Both the position numbers and the translations under genes were made by a program. The notes under the pieces are model-generated. The model saw nothing but the letters and a program-made list of their open reading frames with translations, was not told the DNA's origin and did not search any database. From assembly GCA_016708125.1 (NCBI GenBank), contig JADJGF010000001.1:3804001-3868000 (forward strand): a stretch of DNA of 64,000 nt, in the 5' to 3' direction. The stretch is from Ignavibacteriota bacterium. Its GTDB lineage: Bacteria; Bacteroidota; Ignavibacteria; Ignavibacteriales; Melioribacteraceae. Shown in pieces: positions 19,384 through 28,235 of the stretch; position 1 is the first letter of the stretch, and each line of letters begins with the position of its first letter.

Positions 19384-20301
19384 TTATTTTAGAATTTTTA
19401 ATTTTCCTTCATCATCAAACCAATTTTTAGCAGCTTGTTCCAAACCAAACATTTCTTCCAAAGATAATTTTCTCGGATAACGTGTAAATGGTTTTATCGG
19501 AACTCCTCTTTTGCTAATTAAAAATTTAACACCCATTGGATGAACAGATCTTTGCACCATTTCCATTCCGCATAAAACTTGATTTAATACATCTGCTTTT
19601 GGATTTTTTGCTAATCCATTTTCATAAACTTCTACAACTAAATCGGGAAGCCAATTTGCAGCAATATTCATCGAACCAGGAGTACCATTCCTTACTGATT
19701 CAAGCATATATGGAACATTTGCCTGAAGATGAGCAAAATTTGTATTATTTGTTATTTCAGTTATTGAATTAATTTTTTGCAAATCGCAGCTAGTTTCTTT
19801 ATAAGCAAAGTACCTTCCGGTATTTGCAATTTTCTTTATTAAATCAATTCCCAAATAATATCGTCGTGGAACCGGACATTCATAAATCCCCAATTTTATA
19901 TTTGTTTTTTCAGCAATTGTTAAATAATATTTTTCTAACTCCTCGTCTGTATTTAAATATTCCGGTATAGTCAACATTACAATTTCAACACCGGTGTCAG
20001 AAACTTTTTTAATAAATTCAATATGCTCGTCAAGATTTTTTCCAAAATTTCCCGTACCCACAACCGGAATTTTCCCATTTACAACTTTTACAGCATCTGA
20101 AATTAATTTTAATCTTTCATCTTCTGTTAATTCGTACATTTCGCTTGATTGACAATTAGCATAAATTCCACCAAGTTTAAATCGTAAATACCATTCAATC
20201 ATTTTTTGATAACCGGAAAAATCAATTGTCAAATCATCGTTAAAAGGCGTTATTAAAACCGGCCAAATTCCTTTGAATCTTCTATTTTCTATATTATTCA
20301 T
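19384..20301 (-). CDS. Dihydrodipicolinate synthase/N-acetylneuraminate lyase family aldolase
   Basis: A 305-residue class I aldolase of the DapA/NanA family. The Schiff-base Lys168 lies in YFAYKETSCD and the proton-relay Tyr140 in GIYECPVPRR. The alpha-carboxylate-binding loop, usually GTTGE or GSTGE, is CQSSE at 50-54. The acceptor therefore probably differs from the usual pyruvate-aldehyde pair, and DapA function is unlikely. The protein is cytoplasmic. It is the first gene of its unit, with the LacI-type operator 59 bp before its ATG, and is followed by the PHP gene. Cleavage of a keto-acid sugar released by this glycan system would fit. Confidence 0.85.
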   Translation of the reverse strand: MNNIENRRFKGIWPVLITPFNDDLTIDFSGYQKMIEWYLRFKLGGIYANCQSSEMYELTEDERLKLISDAVKVVNGKIPVVGTGNFGKNLDEHIEFIKKVSDTGVEIVMLTIPEYLNTDEELEKYYLTIAEKTNIKLGIYECPVPRRYYLGIDLIKKIANTGRYFAYKETSCDLQKINSITEITNNTNFAHLQANVPYMLESVRNGTPGSMNIAANWLPDLVVEVYENGLAKNPKADVLNQVLCGMEMVQRSVHPMGVKFLISKRGVPIKPFTRYPRKLSLEEMFGLEQAAKNWFDDEGKLKILK

Positions 20302-20360
20302 TTTTTCACTTCAAATTTAAATTCAATTTTTGATTGATAAAATATTTGTAAATATGCTAA

Positions 20361-20372
20361 ACAATCGTTTGC
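20361..20372. promoter_or_regulatory. LacI-type operator before the DapA-family/PHP unit
   Basis: ACAATCGTTTGC, one of five copies of RCAATCGWTTGY. It lies 59 bp upstream of the gene at 20301 on the minus strand. A minus-strand TATAAT at 20393-20398 is a candidate -10 box, 20 bp upstream of the site. The near-palindrome with a central CG is typical of LacI-family operators. Confidence 0.8.
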
Positions 20373-20468
20373 CTAATTTATAACATGGACATATTATAAT
20401 CAAGTTAAATAATTTGGAAAATTGATTTAAGATTTTGGTTCTGAAAAGATTCTAAGTTTTTTTGGTTT

Positions 20469-22724
20469 TTATTTCAGCAAAATGAATTTTTTCGACTCAG
20501 AGAAATTTTGTGTCTTTAATTGATAAAAATAAATTCCACTCGGTAAATTTTGTGCATCAAATATAACTTCATAATTTCCGGGATTTTGTTTCTGGTTTAC
20601 TAAAGTTCTTACTTCACTTCCTAATATGTCGTAAATTTTTAAAGAAACATTATTATTGTCATTTCGATCAAAGGGAGAAATCTCCAAACCATTTGAATTT
20701 TGAGATCTCTCACCCTTTTGGGGATTCGAGATGACAGAATTGGCGGGAATTGAATATTTTATTTTCGTAGTCGGATTAAATGGATTGGGATAATTTTGTT
20801 CTAATTTAAATTCAGTTGGTAAATTTTCATCTTCGTTAATGGAAATTAAAAAATCAGATTCTATTGCTCCCATATCCGGAGCAATGCCTATATATTCATC
20901 AGTGGATAAATTAATTAATGTATCACCTTCCCAAACTAAAAAAGGTGTTCCGGTATTTACGCAAGGAGAATTTTCAGTTAAACTATAATCATAAGGTTCT
21001 CCGCCAACAAACATCGGATCAGAATCAGTATTACCGCTTAACCAATTTATTTTTACACTATCCAAATTATCTATATTATTTCTTCCTCCAAATAAATTTG
21101 AATTTGAAATAGTTAATTCCGAGTTTGATAAAATTCCTTTTCTTAATTTTATATTTTTTGGTTTATTATTGTAAATGATGCAATTAACTAATGATATTTT
21201 TTCCCCATTAATAAAAATTCCACCAGAACTAGTTTGGTTTTTTGAATTATTCTCCGTAACAGTAAGATTATTTAATTTAACATTTTCCGCCATACTTATA
21301 TTCAATCCGGCGCCATCATTTTCAGAAATATTATTTTTAATTAACAGATTTTTTAGCAATATATTTTTACCGGAAACCGAAATTCCGCTTCCGCTTAAAT
21401 CATATCCATTTTGAAGCGTTAATTTTTCAACACTTACATTTTTATTTTCATGATAAATTGTTACGAGACTATTTTTATTTTCTCCATCAAGAATTGTTTG
21501 ATCAACTTTATTTCCAACCAAAGAAATGTTATCTCTCAAGTAAATCGGGAAGTTTTCATTATTTGTTGAATTTGAATAAACACCTTGCAGTAAATTTATT
21601 TTTCTCTGATTTGCAGAATCTGTTTTTGCAACTAATTTTGCGAAAGAAATTGTTCTCAATGGTGAAATTGGTAAAATTCCATTATTTGAATCTGATCCAT
21701 TGGGTGAAACATATAAATCCGAATTTACTGATTTGAAAATTGCATGCTTAAAGTGAAAATTGATTTTATTAATAACATTAATATGATATTTTTCTGGTTC
21801 CGAAACTGTAACTGTATCTAAACTTAACATATATGGAATGTTAGAATTCAAAGAATCAAAATGAATATCCGTACTTCCAAAATTAGCTCTGTTTAGAAAA
21901 ATACTGCAATTTGAAGAATCTGGAAAATTAAGAGCAATTTTAGAATGAATTCCACCACCTTTAGATTTAGATAAATTATTTCTTACAATAACACCATTGA
22001 ATTTTATAATTTCGATTTCAGAATTAATATAAATTCCACCACCACCATTTTCACATTGATTATTTTCTAAAATTGAATTATTAATTTCAACTTGAGAACT
22101 GTCTATAAAAATTCCTCCACCAGAGTTTGATTTGTTATTAGAAATTTTTACATCAATTATTTTTGCTATTGAATTTTGCAGAAAAATTCCACCTCCGTTT
22201 CCATTTTTCGCTTCATTTTCAATTATATGCAAATTTTCTAAAAATATTTTTGAACTGTCTCTGCATAAAATTCCGGCACCGTTACAGTCTTCAACTGTAT
22301 TTCTTGAAATAATTAAATTCTTCAAAGTTGTAGCAGACTTATTTTTAATTGTAATTCCACCTCCGTGTAAAGTATCAGAAAAGCTAATTCCATCTCTAAT
22401 TGTAAAACCATTTAGTTCTGAGGTTGAATCCTCTCCGTTTTCAAAAGTTACTACGCAACCTTGCTGCATGCCACTAACGATTGTACTTTGAATGTATGAT
22501 GAATCTTTCATTTCCAAAAAGTATGACATAACAACAATATTTTTTCCATTAAAATTTATATTTTCATAATAAATTCCGGGCGGAACTAAAACAGTATCGC
22601 CATTATTACTTCTATCTATTAACTCTTGAATTGTGGGAATGCTTTTTGTCGGCTTAAGTATTTCTGAAAATATATTACTAAAACAAATTATTGCAATTAT
22701 AAAGATTTGAAAAATATATTTCAC
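20469..22724 (-). CDS. Secreted right-handed beta-helix protein with T9SS sorting tail
   Basis: A 751-residue protein with signal peptide (1-20). Two parallel beta-helix segments follow, about 25-280 and 345-560. They show repeated NN.S..GGGI rungs like those of pectate lyases and other polysaccharide lyases, and the second opens with a DUF1565-like LYVSPNGSDSNNG. The T9SS tail begins with EQNYPNPFNPTTKIKYSIP near 655 and ends FILLK. No clear catalytic residues can be assigned, so it may be a lyase, a glycan binder or an adhesin. An 80-bp palindromic repeat is inserted in frame in the tail, adding about 28 residues. It has its own 121-bp upstream gap without the LacI-type site. Confidence 0.83.
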   Translation of the reverse strand: MKYIFQIFIIAIICFSNIFSEILKPTKSIPTIQELIDRSNNGDTVLVPPGIYYENINFNGKNIVVMSYFLEMKDSSYIQSTIVSGMQQGCVVTFENGEDSTSELNGFTIRDGISFSDTLHGGGITIKNKSATTLKNLIISRNTVEDCNGAGILCRDSSKIFLENLHIIENEAKNGNGGGIFLQNSIAKIIDVKISNNKSNSGGGIFIDSSQVEINNSILENNQCENGGGGIYINSEIEIIKFNGVIVRNNLSKSKGGGIHSKIALNFPDSSNCSIFLNRANFGSTDIHFDSLNSNIPYMLSLDTVTVSEPEKYHINVINKINFHFKHAIFKSVNSDLYVSPNGSDSNNGILPISPLRTISFAKLVAKTDSANQRKINLLQGVYSNSTNNENFPIYLRDNISLVGNKVDQTILDGENKNSLVTIYHENKNVSVEKLTLQNGYDLSGSGISVSGKNILLKNLLIKNNISENDGAGLNISMAENVKLNNLTVTENNSKNQTSSGGIFINGEKISLVNCIIYNNKPKNIKLRKGILSNSELTISNSNLFGGRNNIDNLDSVKINWLSGNTDSDPMFVGGEPYDYSLTENSPCVNTGTPFLVWEGDTLINLSTDEYIGIAPDMGAIESDFLISINEDENLPTEFKLEQNYPNPFNPTTKIKYSIPANSVISNPQKGERSQNSNGLEISPFDRNDNNNVSLKIYDILGSEVRTLVNQKQNPGNYEVIFDAQNLPSGIYFYQLKTQNFSESKKFILLK
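20657..20736. repeat. Palindromic repeat element inserted in frame in a T9SS tail
   Basis: The 80-bp segment starts TGTCATTTCGATCAAAGGG and ends GGGGATTCGAGATGACA, and its inner arms contain AAATCTC and GAGATCTC. The ends form an imperfect inverted repeat (TGTCATYTCGA against TCGAGATGACA). This matches the style of dispersed palindromic repeats known in many bacterial genomes, with TGTCATTTCGA ends and GAGATTTCT-like arms. Compared with the T9SS tail at 39308, about 28 residues are added between SIP and VSLKIYD, and the frame stays open. Confidence 0.75.
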
Positions 22725-22845
22725 AGTTTTGCTCCAAAATCAAATTAATTACAAATAAATATAATTAGAATGTTAAGTAATTTTAAACAAAAATTTACAA
22801 ATAATTAATGATATGATTTATATCAATTCGGTGAGATTTATAAAA

Positions 22846-23688
22846 CTAATTACTATTATTTAAATATTGAATTAACATTTCCGGATTATCCGTTTGAATT
22901 CCTTCAACTCCTAATTCAATAATTTTCTGCCATTCTCTTTCATTGCCAATTTCTTCATCGACAAAAACTTTTGCATTATTCTTATGGCAAATTGCAACAA
23001 ATTCAGAATCTAACTGACTCATATCTGTCGCAATAAATTTTGGATTTATTTCGTAAAATAGTTTTAATAAATTTTCTTTTGTTCCCGGATCCGGCATTGA
23101 CAAACATTCTTCGCAAACTTCTTTAAGTTTTTTAATTTCGTTTAAATATGAAAAAGGAATATACCAAAGAACATTTTTCTCCATTTCATATTTTTTAATT
23201 ATTGCTGAAATTTCTTCAACAAATGGGTCTTTCAAATCCAAATAAATTCCAATTTTACCTTTACATAATTCTAGTATTTCTTCCAAAGTTGGAATTTTTT
23301 CATCATCATTAATTTCAGCAAACTTTTTAGAAATATTCATTTTCTTCAATTCACAAAGTGTAAAATCATTTACTTTTCCAAAACTTCCATAAACATATTC
23401 ATCAATTTTTGAATTATGAATACTTACAAATTTTCCGTCTTTAGTTTTTCGAACATCAATTTCAATAAAATCGCAATTTAATTCGATTGCTTTTTTATAA
23501 GCGGCAATTGTATTTTCCGGACAATAATTATGTGCTCCGCGATGAGCAATGACAAAAGTTTTACCATTTTTAGGTTTTGAAAGATCTAACATTTCAACAT
23601 TGTCTTGAGCAGTTAGAAAATTAGAAATATTTAGAAAAAATATAATGAGAATTAAATTTTTTCTTTGTTGAAATATATTATTACTCAA
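22846..23688 (-). CDS. Secreted glycerophosphodiester phosphodiesterase
   Basis: Hydrolyses glycerophosphodiesters to glycerol 3-phosphate and an alcohol, probably in the periplasm. The 280-residue protein has a hydrophobic signal (about 9-27, ending LTAQ). Active-site motifs are HRGAHNYCPENT (His49, Arg50, Glu58) and EIDVRKTKDGKFVSIHN (Glu76, Asp78, His91), all standard for GDPD. The start overlaps the end of the symporter gene by 8 bp, so translation is probably coupled. It is the third gene of the unit under the operator at 26673. With the alkaline phosphatase next to this unit it suggests that glycerophosphate-type groups are part of the substrate. Confidence 0.92.
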   Translation of the reverse strand: MSNNIFQQRKNLILIIFFLNISNFLTAQDNVEMLDLSKPKNGKTFVIAHRGAHNYCPENTIAAYKKAIELNCDFIEIDVRKTKDGKFVSIHNSKIDEYVYGSFGKVNDFTLCELKKMNISKKFAEINDDEKIPTLEEILELCKGKIGIYLDLKDPFVEEISAIIKKYEMEKNVLWYIPFSYLNEIKKLKEVCEECLSMPDPGTKENLLKLFYEINPKFIATDMSQLDSEFVAICHKNNAKVFVDEEIGNEREWQKIIELGVEGIQTDNPEMLIQYLNNSN

Positions 23689-25255
23689 TTGGAGTTCCGT
23701 CTTTTGTCCAAATAGTTAAATTTGTTAAATCATTTTTATCTTTTTTTCTGAACACAAAAATTGAAGTTAATAATGAAGTTGCAAATAATAAAATATGACC
23801 GACCATTCCGGTATAATATAAATCAAACGGAATTATCATTGAATCCGGAACCAAGTTTCTTTCTGAAAGAATTACCCAGACAGAAAAAATAACCGTTACA
23901 AAAATTCCAACCCAGATTGATTTTGCATTAACTCTGGTTGTAACAAATCCCAATAAATACATTCCAAAAACTCCGCCCATTACAACTGAATTTAAAATCG
24001 TAATTGCATCTTGCAAAGTTTTGGTTTCGGTTTCGACTAATATTATTGCACCTAAAATCATAATAACAGAAGTTACGGATGCAATTATCCAAGCAACATT
24101 TAAGTAATGTTTATCTTCTCTATTTTTTACAAAATGTCGTCTGTAAATATCATTTACTCCAACTGTTGAAATTGAATTTATGCTTGAATCTAAAGATGAC
24201 ATTGCTGCGGCTAGAACGGCACTTAGAACAATTCCCGGAATTCCAACCGGTAAATAGTTTAGAATAAAATACGGCATAATCCCTTCAGCTTTTTTATCAC
24301 CGGTTAACATTGCATGAGCTTCCGGTGTTGGGAAAACTTGGAAGAACGCATATAAAGCTGTTCCGATAAACATAAATAATGCCCAAATTGGAATGTTCAT
24401 CAATCCGATTGTAACTAATCCTTTACGAGCTTCCTTCATACTTTTTGCTGCTGCATATTTTTGTATTACATTTTGATTTGTTCCAAACTCTTGAAGCCAA
24501 ACTGTTAATCCGACTAATAACATCATCAACCCAGATTTATCAGATAAAGTTAGCTTCCACGGAACATGCTGTAAAGTTCCATTTGATAATTCGGCAACAG
24601 CAAATTTGTTATTTGCATTTGCAATTTCAAAAATTTGACTAAACCCTCCAGGAAGATCAATAACTATTACAGCTAAAATAAATATTCCGCCAAAAATTAA
24701 TGTAATTGTTTGCATTACGTCTGTCCATAAAACAGCTTCAATTCCTCCCAAAACAGTATAAATTGAAACTACAATTCCCATGAGCAAAATACTTTCTAAA
24801 GCACCCAGTCCGGTTATTTCATACATTAAAAGTGAAACTAAAAAAAGTATTAATGCTAATCTTACACATTGCCCAATAATAAAAGTTACAGCTCCATAAA
24901 CTCTTATTGAAGGGCTAAATCTATCTTCTAAATATTCATATGCGGAAATTGTTTTCTTTCTTCTATAAAACGGAAGGAAAAAATACATTGCAAGAATAAC
25001 TCCAATTGGTAAAGCTAAATTTGGTAAAAATCTTAACCACGCAGTTTTAAACGAATCTGCCGGATATGCTAAAAATGTTATTGAACTTATTGAAGTTCCA
25101 ACCATAGCCAAACCAATTACCCAGCCTTTATATGATCTTCCGCCAACGAAATAATCTTCGGTAGTTTTTGTTTTTTTTGAAAAATATATTCCAATGCCCA
25201 AAACAGCAAGTAAGTATGTTGTAAGAGTTATAATATCAACCCAGTGTAATTTCAT
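23681..25255 (-). CDS. Sodium:solute symporter (SSS family)
   Basis: A 524-residue inner-membrane transporter with about 13 helices. The SSS fold shows in DYFVGGRSYKGWVIGLAM near residue 34 and TSISSITFLAYP near 53. Further features are LGGIEAVLWTDVMQT near 165 and the sodium-site helix LAAAMSSLDSSINSISTVG near 345. The family takes up sugars, sialic acids, amino acids or vitamins with Na+. In this glycan locus a mono- or oligosaccharide or a sugar acid is the likely cargo. It lies between the unknown membrane protein (37-bp gap) and GDPD (8-bp overlap), under the LacI-type operator at 26673. Confidence 0.92.
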   Translation of the reverse strand: MKLHWVDIITLTTYLLAVLGIGIYFSKKTKTTEDYFVGGRSYKGWVIGLAMVGTSISSITFLAYPADSFKTAWLRFLPNLALPIGVILAMYFFLPFYRRKKTISAYEYLEDRFSPSIRVYGAVTFIIGQCVRLALILFLVSLLMYEITGLGALESILLMGIVVSIYTVLGGIEAVLWTDVMQTITLIFGGIFILAVIVIDLPGGFSQIFEIANANNKFAVAELSNGTLQHVPWKLTLSDKSGLMMLLVGLTVWLQEFGTNQNVIQKYAAAKSMKEARKGLVTIGLMNIPIWALFMFIGTALYAFFQVFPTPEAHAMLTGDKKAEGIMPYFILNYLPVGIPGIVLSAVLAAAMSSLDSSINSISTVGVNDIYRRHFVKNREDKHYLNVAWIIASVTSVIMILGAIILVETETKTLQDAITILNSVVMGGVFGMYLLGFVTTRVNAKSIWVGIFVTVIFSVWVILSERNLVPDSMIIPFDLYYTGMVGHILLFATSLLTSIFVFRKKDKNDLTNLTIWTKDGTPIE

Positions 25256-25292
25256 TAATGCTCCAGTTAAGAATTTTTAATCTTTCTAAAAT

Positions 25293-26588
25293 TTATTGAA
25301 ACCGAAAATGTGAACCGGGTAAATCAATATTAATATTTATTGAAATAAATGAAATTAAAATCATAATCAGCAAAACGGCAATTGTAATTGATTTCCAGTT
25401 ACCCAAATAATTTGAAATAGAATTATCTTCAACTATTTTTATTTCGTTATTTTTTTGAAAATATAATAAAATGAAGATCAACAATAAAATCGGGATGTAT
25501 AAAGTATTCGAGTTTTCAAATCCAAATCCTTCGTAGAATAATCCGTTTCTAATCAAAAGAAAAAATGTATAATAAAGTGAATTTATAAAAAACAAAATAA
25601 TAATTAAATTTTTACTCTGATATTTATTGGTATTTGAAAAACGTTTCCAAATAAAAATTGAAATAACAGAAAATATAAGCATAAATATCCAGCCGAAATA
25701 AATTTGTAAATTGGCAAAATCAGATGGAATCAACGAAGATTGCAGTTCGGAAAGTTTACTAAAATATTCTTTATCGAAAGATTGTTGAAAATTTACAATT
25801 GGAATAATTATAAAAAGAAAAATTAATGCAAAAAAATTAGTACTTTTTGAAAATTCAATTTCACCTTTCCAAGCCGTTGTTAAAATTGCATAAGCCAATG
25901 CAATTCCACCGGAAAATCCGAGAATGAATTCCATCACGTTCCACCAATTATAGGAAATTCCACTCGTGGCACCTATAACTTGAATGAAATTTCCAAAAGA
26001 AAATCCCAATCCGGCACCAAGTGAAGTATAAACTGCAATCCGAAAAGATTTCTTAAAATTTTCTCTCCATAAAAACCAACCAAGAGCTGCCGAAGCTCCA
26101 AAAGCTGCAGCCCAAAGTTCGGATCTTGGTGGAGTCATAAACCACTCCAATTGATAGATTAAAAATCCCCAAGTTAACATTGCTCCGGCAACCATTTGAG
26201 AAATTAAAATTGCCCAATTGGGTTTGTTACTTTTCTCTGATTCTAATCCAAGTCCTAAAAATCCACCGCCAATAAATCCATAAATTCCACCAATAATAAA
26301 CAGCATGCTAAATCCGTAAAGAACATTCACAAAATCTGTAGTTCTGCAATATCCGATAACAATTCCATAGCTGCTCATTCCGCCCACTGCCCAGCCAATT
26401 GCACCAAGTGATGCTAAAACCGGAGTATTTTTTAACCAGTTTTTATTTCCCGAAACAACAATAATTGCAAATGCGCCCATTGCACCAGCCCAAGAAGCTC
26501 CCCACTCATGACCAAAACTTCCTCGAATTGCCCAGCCTAATCCTAAAGTTAATGCAACAATTATAATTGGAATAATTTTATTATTCAT
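25293..26588 (-). CDS. Polytopic inner-membrane protein of unknown function
   Basis: About 431 residues with roughly 11 hydrophobic segments. I do not recognise a characterised family. The glycine- and tryptophan-rich N-terminal half has GWAIRGSFGHEWGASWAGAMG near 20-40 and several GxxxG-like helices, as in transporters or channels. A TTG start at 26609 would also give an open frame. The ATG at 26588 is preferred, with GGAG 9 bases upstream. It is the first gene of a unit with a sodium symporter and GDPD, with the LacI-type operator 84 bp before the chosen start. A transport role is inference from shape and context. Confidence 0.75.
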   Translation of the reverse strand: MNNKIIPIIIVALTLGLGWAIRGSFGHEWGASWAGAMGAFAIIVVSGNKNWLKNTPVLASLGAIGWAVGGMSSYGIVIGYCRTTDFVNVLYGFSMLFIIGGIYGFIGGGFLGLGLESEKSNKPNWAILISQMVAGAMLTWGFLIYQLEWFMTPPRSELWAAAFGASAALGWFLWRENFKKSFRIAVYTSLGAGLGFSFGNFIQVIGATSGISYNWWNVMEFILGFSGGIALAYAILTTAWKGEIEFSKSTNFFALIFLFIIIPIVNFQQSFDKEYFSKLSELQSSLIPSDFANLQIYFGWIFMLIFSVISIFIWKRFSNTNKYQSKNLIIILFFINSLYYTFFLLIRNGLFYEGFGFENSNTLYIPILLLIFILLYFQKNNEIKIVEDNSISNYLGNWKSITIAVLLIMILISFISININIDLPGSHFRFQ

Positions 26589-26672
26589 ATTTATTGTCTC
26601 CATTTTCAAAAGTTAGAATTTATTGATTTACTTCCGAACATAGATGAATTTGAAACTTGAAATTAAATTTAG

Positions 26673-26684
26673 ACAATCGTTTGT
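26673..26684. promoter_or_regulatory. LacI-type operator before the symporter unit
   Basis: ACAATCGTTTGT, matching the window consensus RCAATCGWTTGY. On the minus strand a TATTAT candidate -10 box at 26697-26702 ends 12 bp before the site, so a bound repressor would cover the first transcribed bases. The site separates the alkaline-phosphatase end at 26740 from the membrane-protein start. Confidence 0.82.
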
Positions 26685-26739
26685 TCAATCTCAAATATAA
26701 TATTAAGGATAATATTTTTTGAAAATATAAAATGAGGGT

Positions 26740-28200
26740 TTAATTAAATGATTTGATAATAATTCCAATATCCGTATTATCAATAAATTTTCCAAAGACT
26801 GGATCATCACCTTTTATTCTTTCAAGAAAATTTAAACTTCCGTTTCCTTTTGCATAAAATGGAACGAGAGAATTTGTGTGTCCTTTGCTGAACCATTCAA
26901 CATTTGGCATATTTCCTTTACCATTCCCAGTTAGATGTTTCCATTTTTCGGAATTTTTATTTGATTTTACTTCATTTGAATTCGGTCCTAATAAATAACC
27001 GGTTTCGTGATCAGCTGTTACAATAATTAATGTTTCATCCCAACTGCTATTTTTTTCTACCCAATCACACGCGGCTTCAACTGCAAGATTAAAATCAATT
27101 TGTTCTTCTATAGTTCTATTTAAAACATTATCATGTGCTGCCCAATCGACCGCACCGCCTTCCGCCATAAGAAAAAATCCATTTTTATTTTCATCCAAAA
27201 CATTAATTGACGATAAAGTCATTTCTTTTAAAGTTGGAATCGTCTGAATAAACGGAACTGAAAATGGTGTCCAATTTTCATTTGCCGTATCTCTTTCAAC
27301 TTGAGATGCTTGACCACTTTTAAATATTCCAATTAATCTTTTTGGAACTTCACCTTTCATATATTTTTGAAATGATTCTCTATCTTGAATAAAATTCCAC
27401 ATATCATTTTTTCCATCACCATCTGCATCATTTCCGGCATTACCATCATTTAACATTTGCCAAACATTTTTTCCGCCAACATATCTGAATTCAGATTCTT
27501 CAACTAATTTTCCATCTTCATCATTTATTGGTTTTCCGCCATTATTCATATCCCAAATTTCTTTTTGACCAACATAACGTTCGGCTAATTTACCAACCAA
27601 AGTTCCATTGGGATTATAAAACGGATGTCCGCCTCCCATAATTACATCAGCTTTACTTTTAAGAATCATCTCTTCTGCAATTTCTCTATAATTCTGCCTG
27701 TTTTCATTATGTGCAACAAAGGCAGCCGGAGTTGCATTACTAAAAGGAACTGTTGAAATAACTCCAGTTGATTTTCCAAGTTTTTCAAATTTATCTACAA
27801 TTGTTTCTAATGGTTGATTAAGTGTATCGCATGAAATTGATTTCTTAGTTGTTTTTGAACCGGTAGCCATTGCTGAAGCTGCTCCGGCAGATTCTGTAGG
27901 ATTTTTTTTCACCCAATCAAAATTTGCCCAAGCTGAATCTGGATTATATTTATTTCCATGAAGATAATAAGTTGCCATTGCCAATTTTACCGGAAACTTT
28001 TCATAAACTTGTTCACCGGTTTTTCCATATTGATAATAACTTGCCGCATCAACATGATTAAATCCGCATCCATCACTAATAAATAAAATTACATTTTTGG
28101 GATTTGAATTTTTCTCTACAAATTTACTATTATCAATTGTCGAGCAGTTTTGAAACAGAAATAAAATTGCAGCGAAAAATAACGGAGAATTCTTTTTCAA
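26740..28200 (-). CDS. Alkaline phosphatase, lipoprotein
   Basis: Hydrolyses phosphomonoesters outside the inner membrane. The 486-residue protein has lipobox FQNC with Cys19. NVILFISDGCGF holds metal ligand Asp43. The phosphorylated serine is Ser104 in PTESAGAASAMATGSKT, where the Asp that precedes Ser in E. coli PhoA is Glu. The C-terminal half has MAEGGAVDWAAHDN and VTADHETGY, the metal-binding Asp/His sets. An insert at about 200-270 includes NDADGDGKND, a possible calcium loop. It is the last gene of the large unit starting at 46599 and lies next to the GDPD unit. Confidence 0.92.
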   Translation of the reverse strand: MKKNSPLFFAAILFLFQNCSTIDNSKFVEKNSNPKNVILFISDGCGFNHVDAASYYQYGKTGEQVYEKFPVKLAMATYYLHGNKYNPDSAWANFDWVKKNPTESAGAASAMATGSKTTKKSISCDTLNQPLETIVDKFEKLGKSTGVISTVPFSNATPAAFVAHNENRQNYREIAEEMILKSKADVIMGGGHPFYNPNGTLVGKLAERYVGQKEIWDMNNGGKPINDEDGKLVEESEFRYVGGKNVWQMLNDGNAGNDADGDGKNDMWNFIQDRESFQKYMKGEVPKRLIGIFKSGQASQVERDTANENWTPFSVPFIQTIPTLKEMTLSSINVLDENKNGFFLMAEGGAVDWAAHDNVLNRTIEEQIDFNLAVEAACDWVEKNSSWDETLIIVTADHETGYLLGPNSNEVKSNKNSEKWKHLTGNGKGNMPNVEWFSKGHTNSLVPFYAKGNGSLNFLERIKGDDPVFGKFIDNTDIGIIIKSFN

Positions 28201-28235
28201 AATTTTTTCCTTAAAATATCTTGAGCTAATCTCAA

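Noticed and set aside
20469..22724. Frameshift or sequencing error in the T9SS tail
   Set aside because: The frame stays open through the insert and both flanks match the normal T9SS tail, so a clean insertion explains it better.
22809..22825. Operator TGATAT...ATATCA before the beta-helix gene
   Set aside because: Six-base AT-rich arms are expected by chance in such DNA, and the site lacks the LacI-type core.
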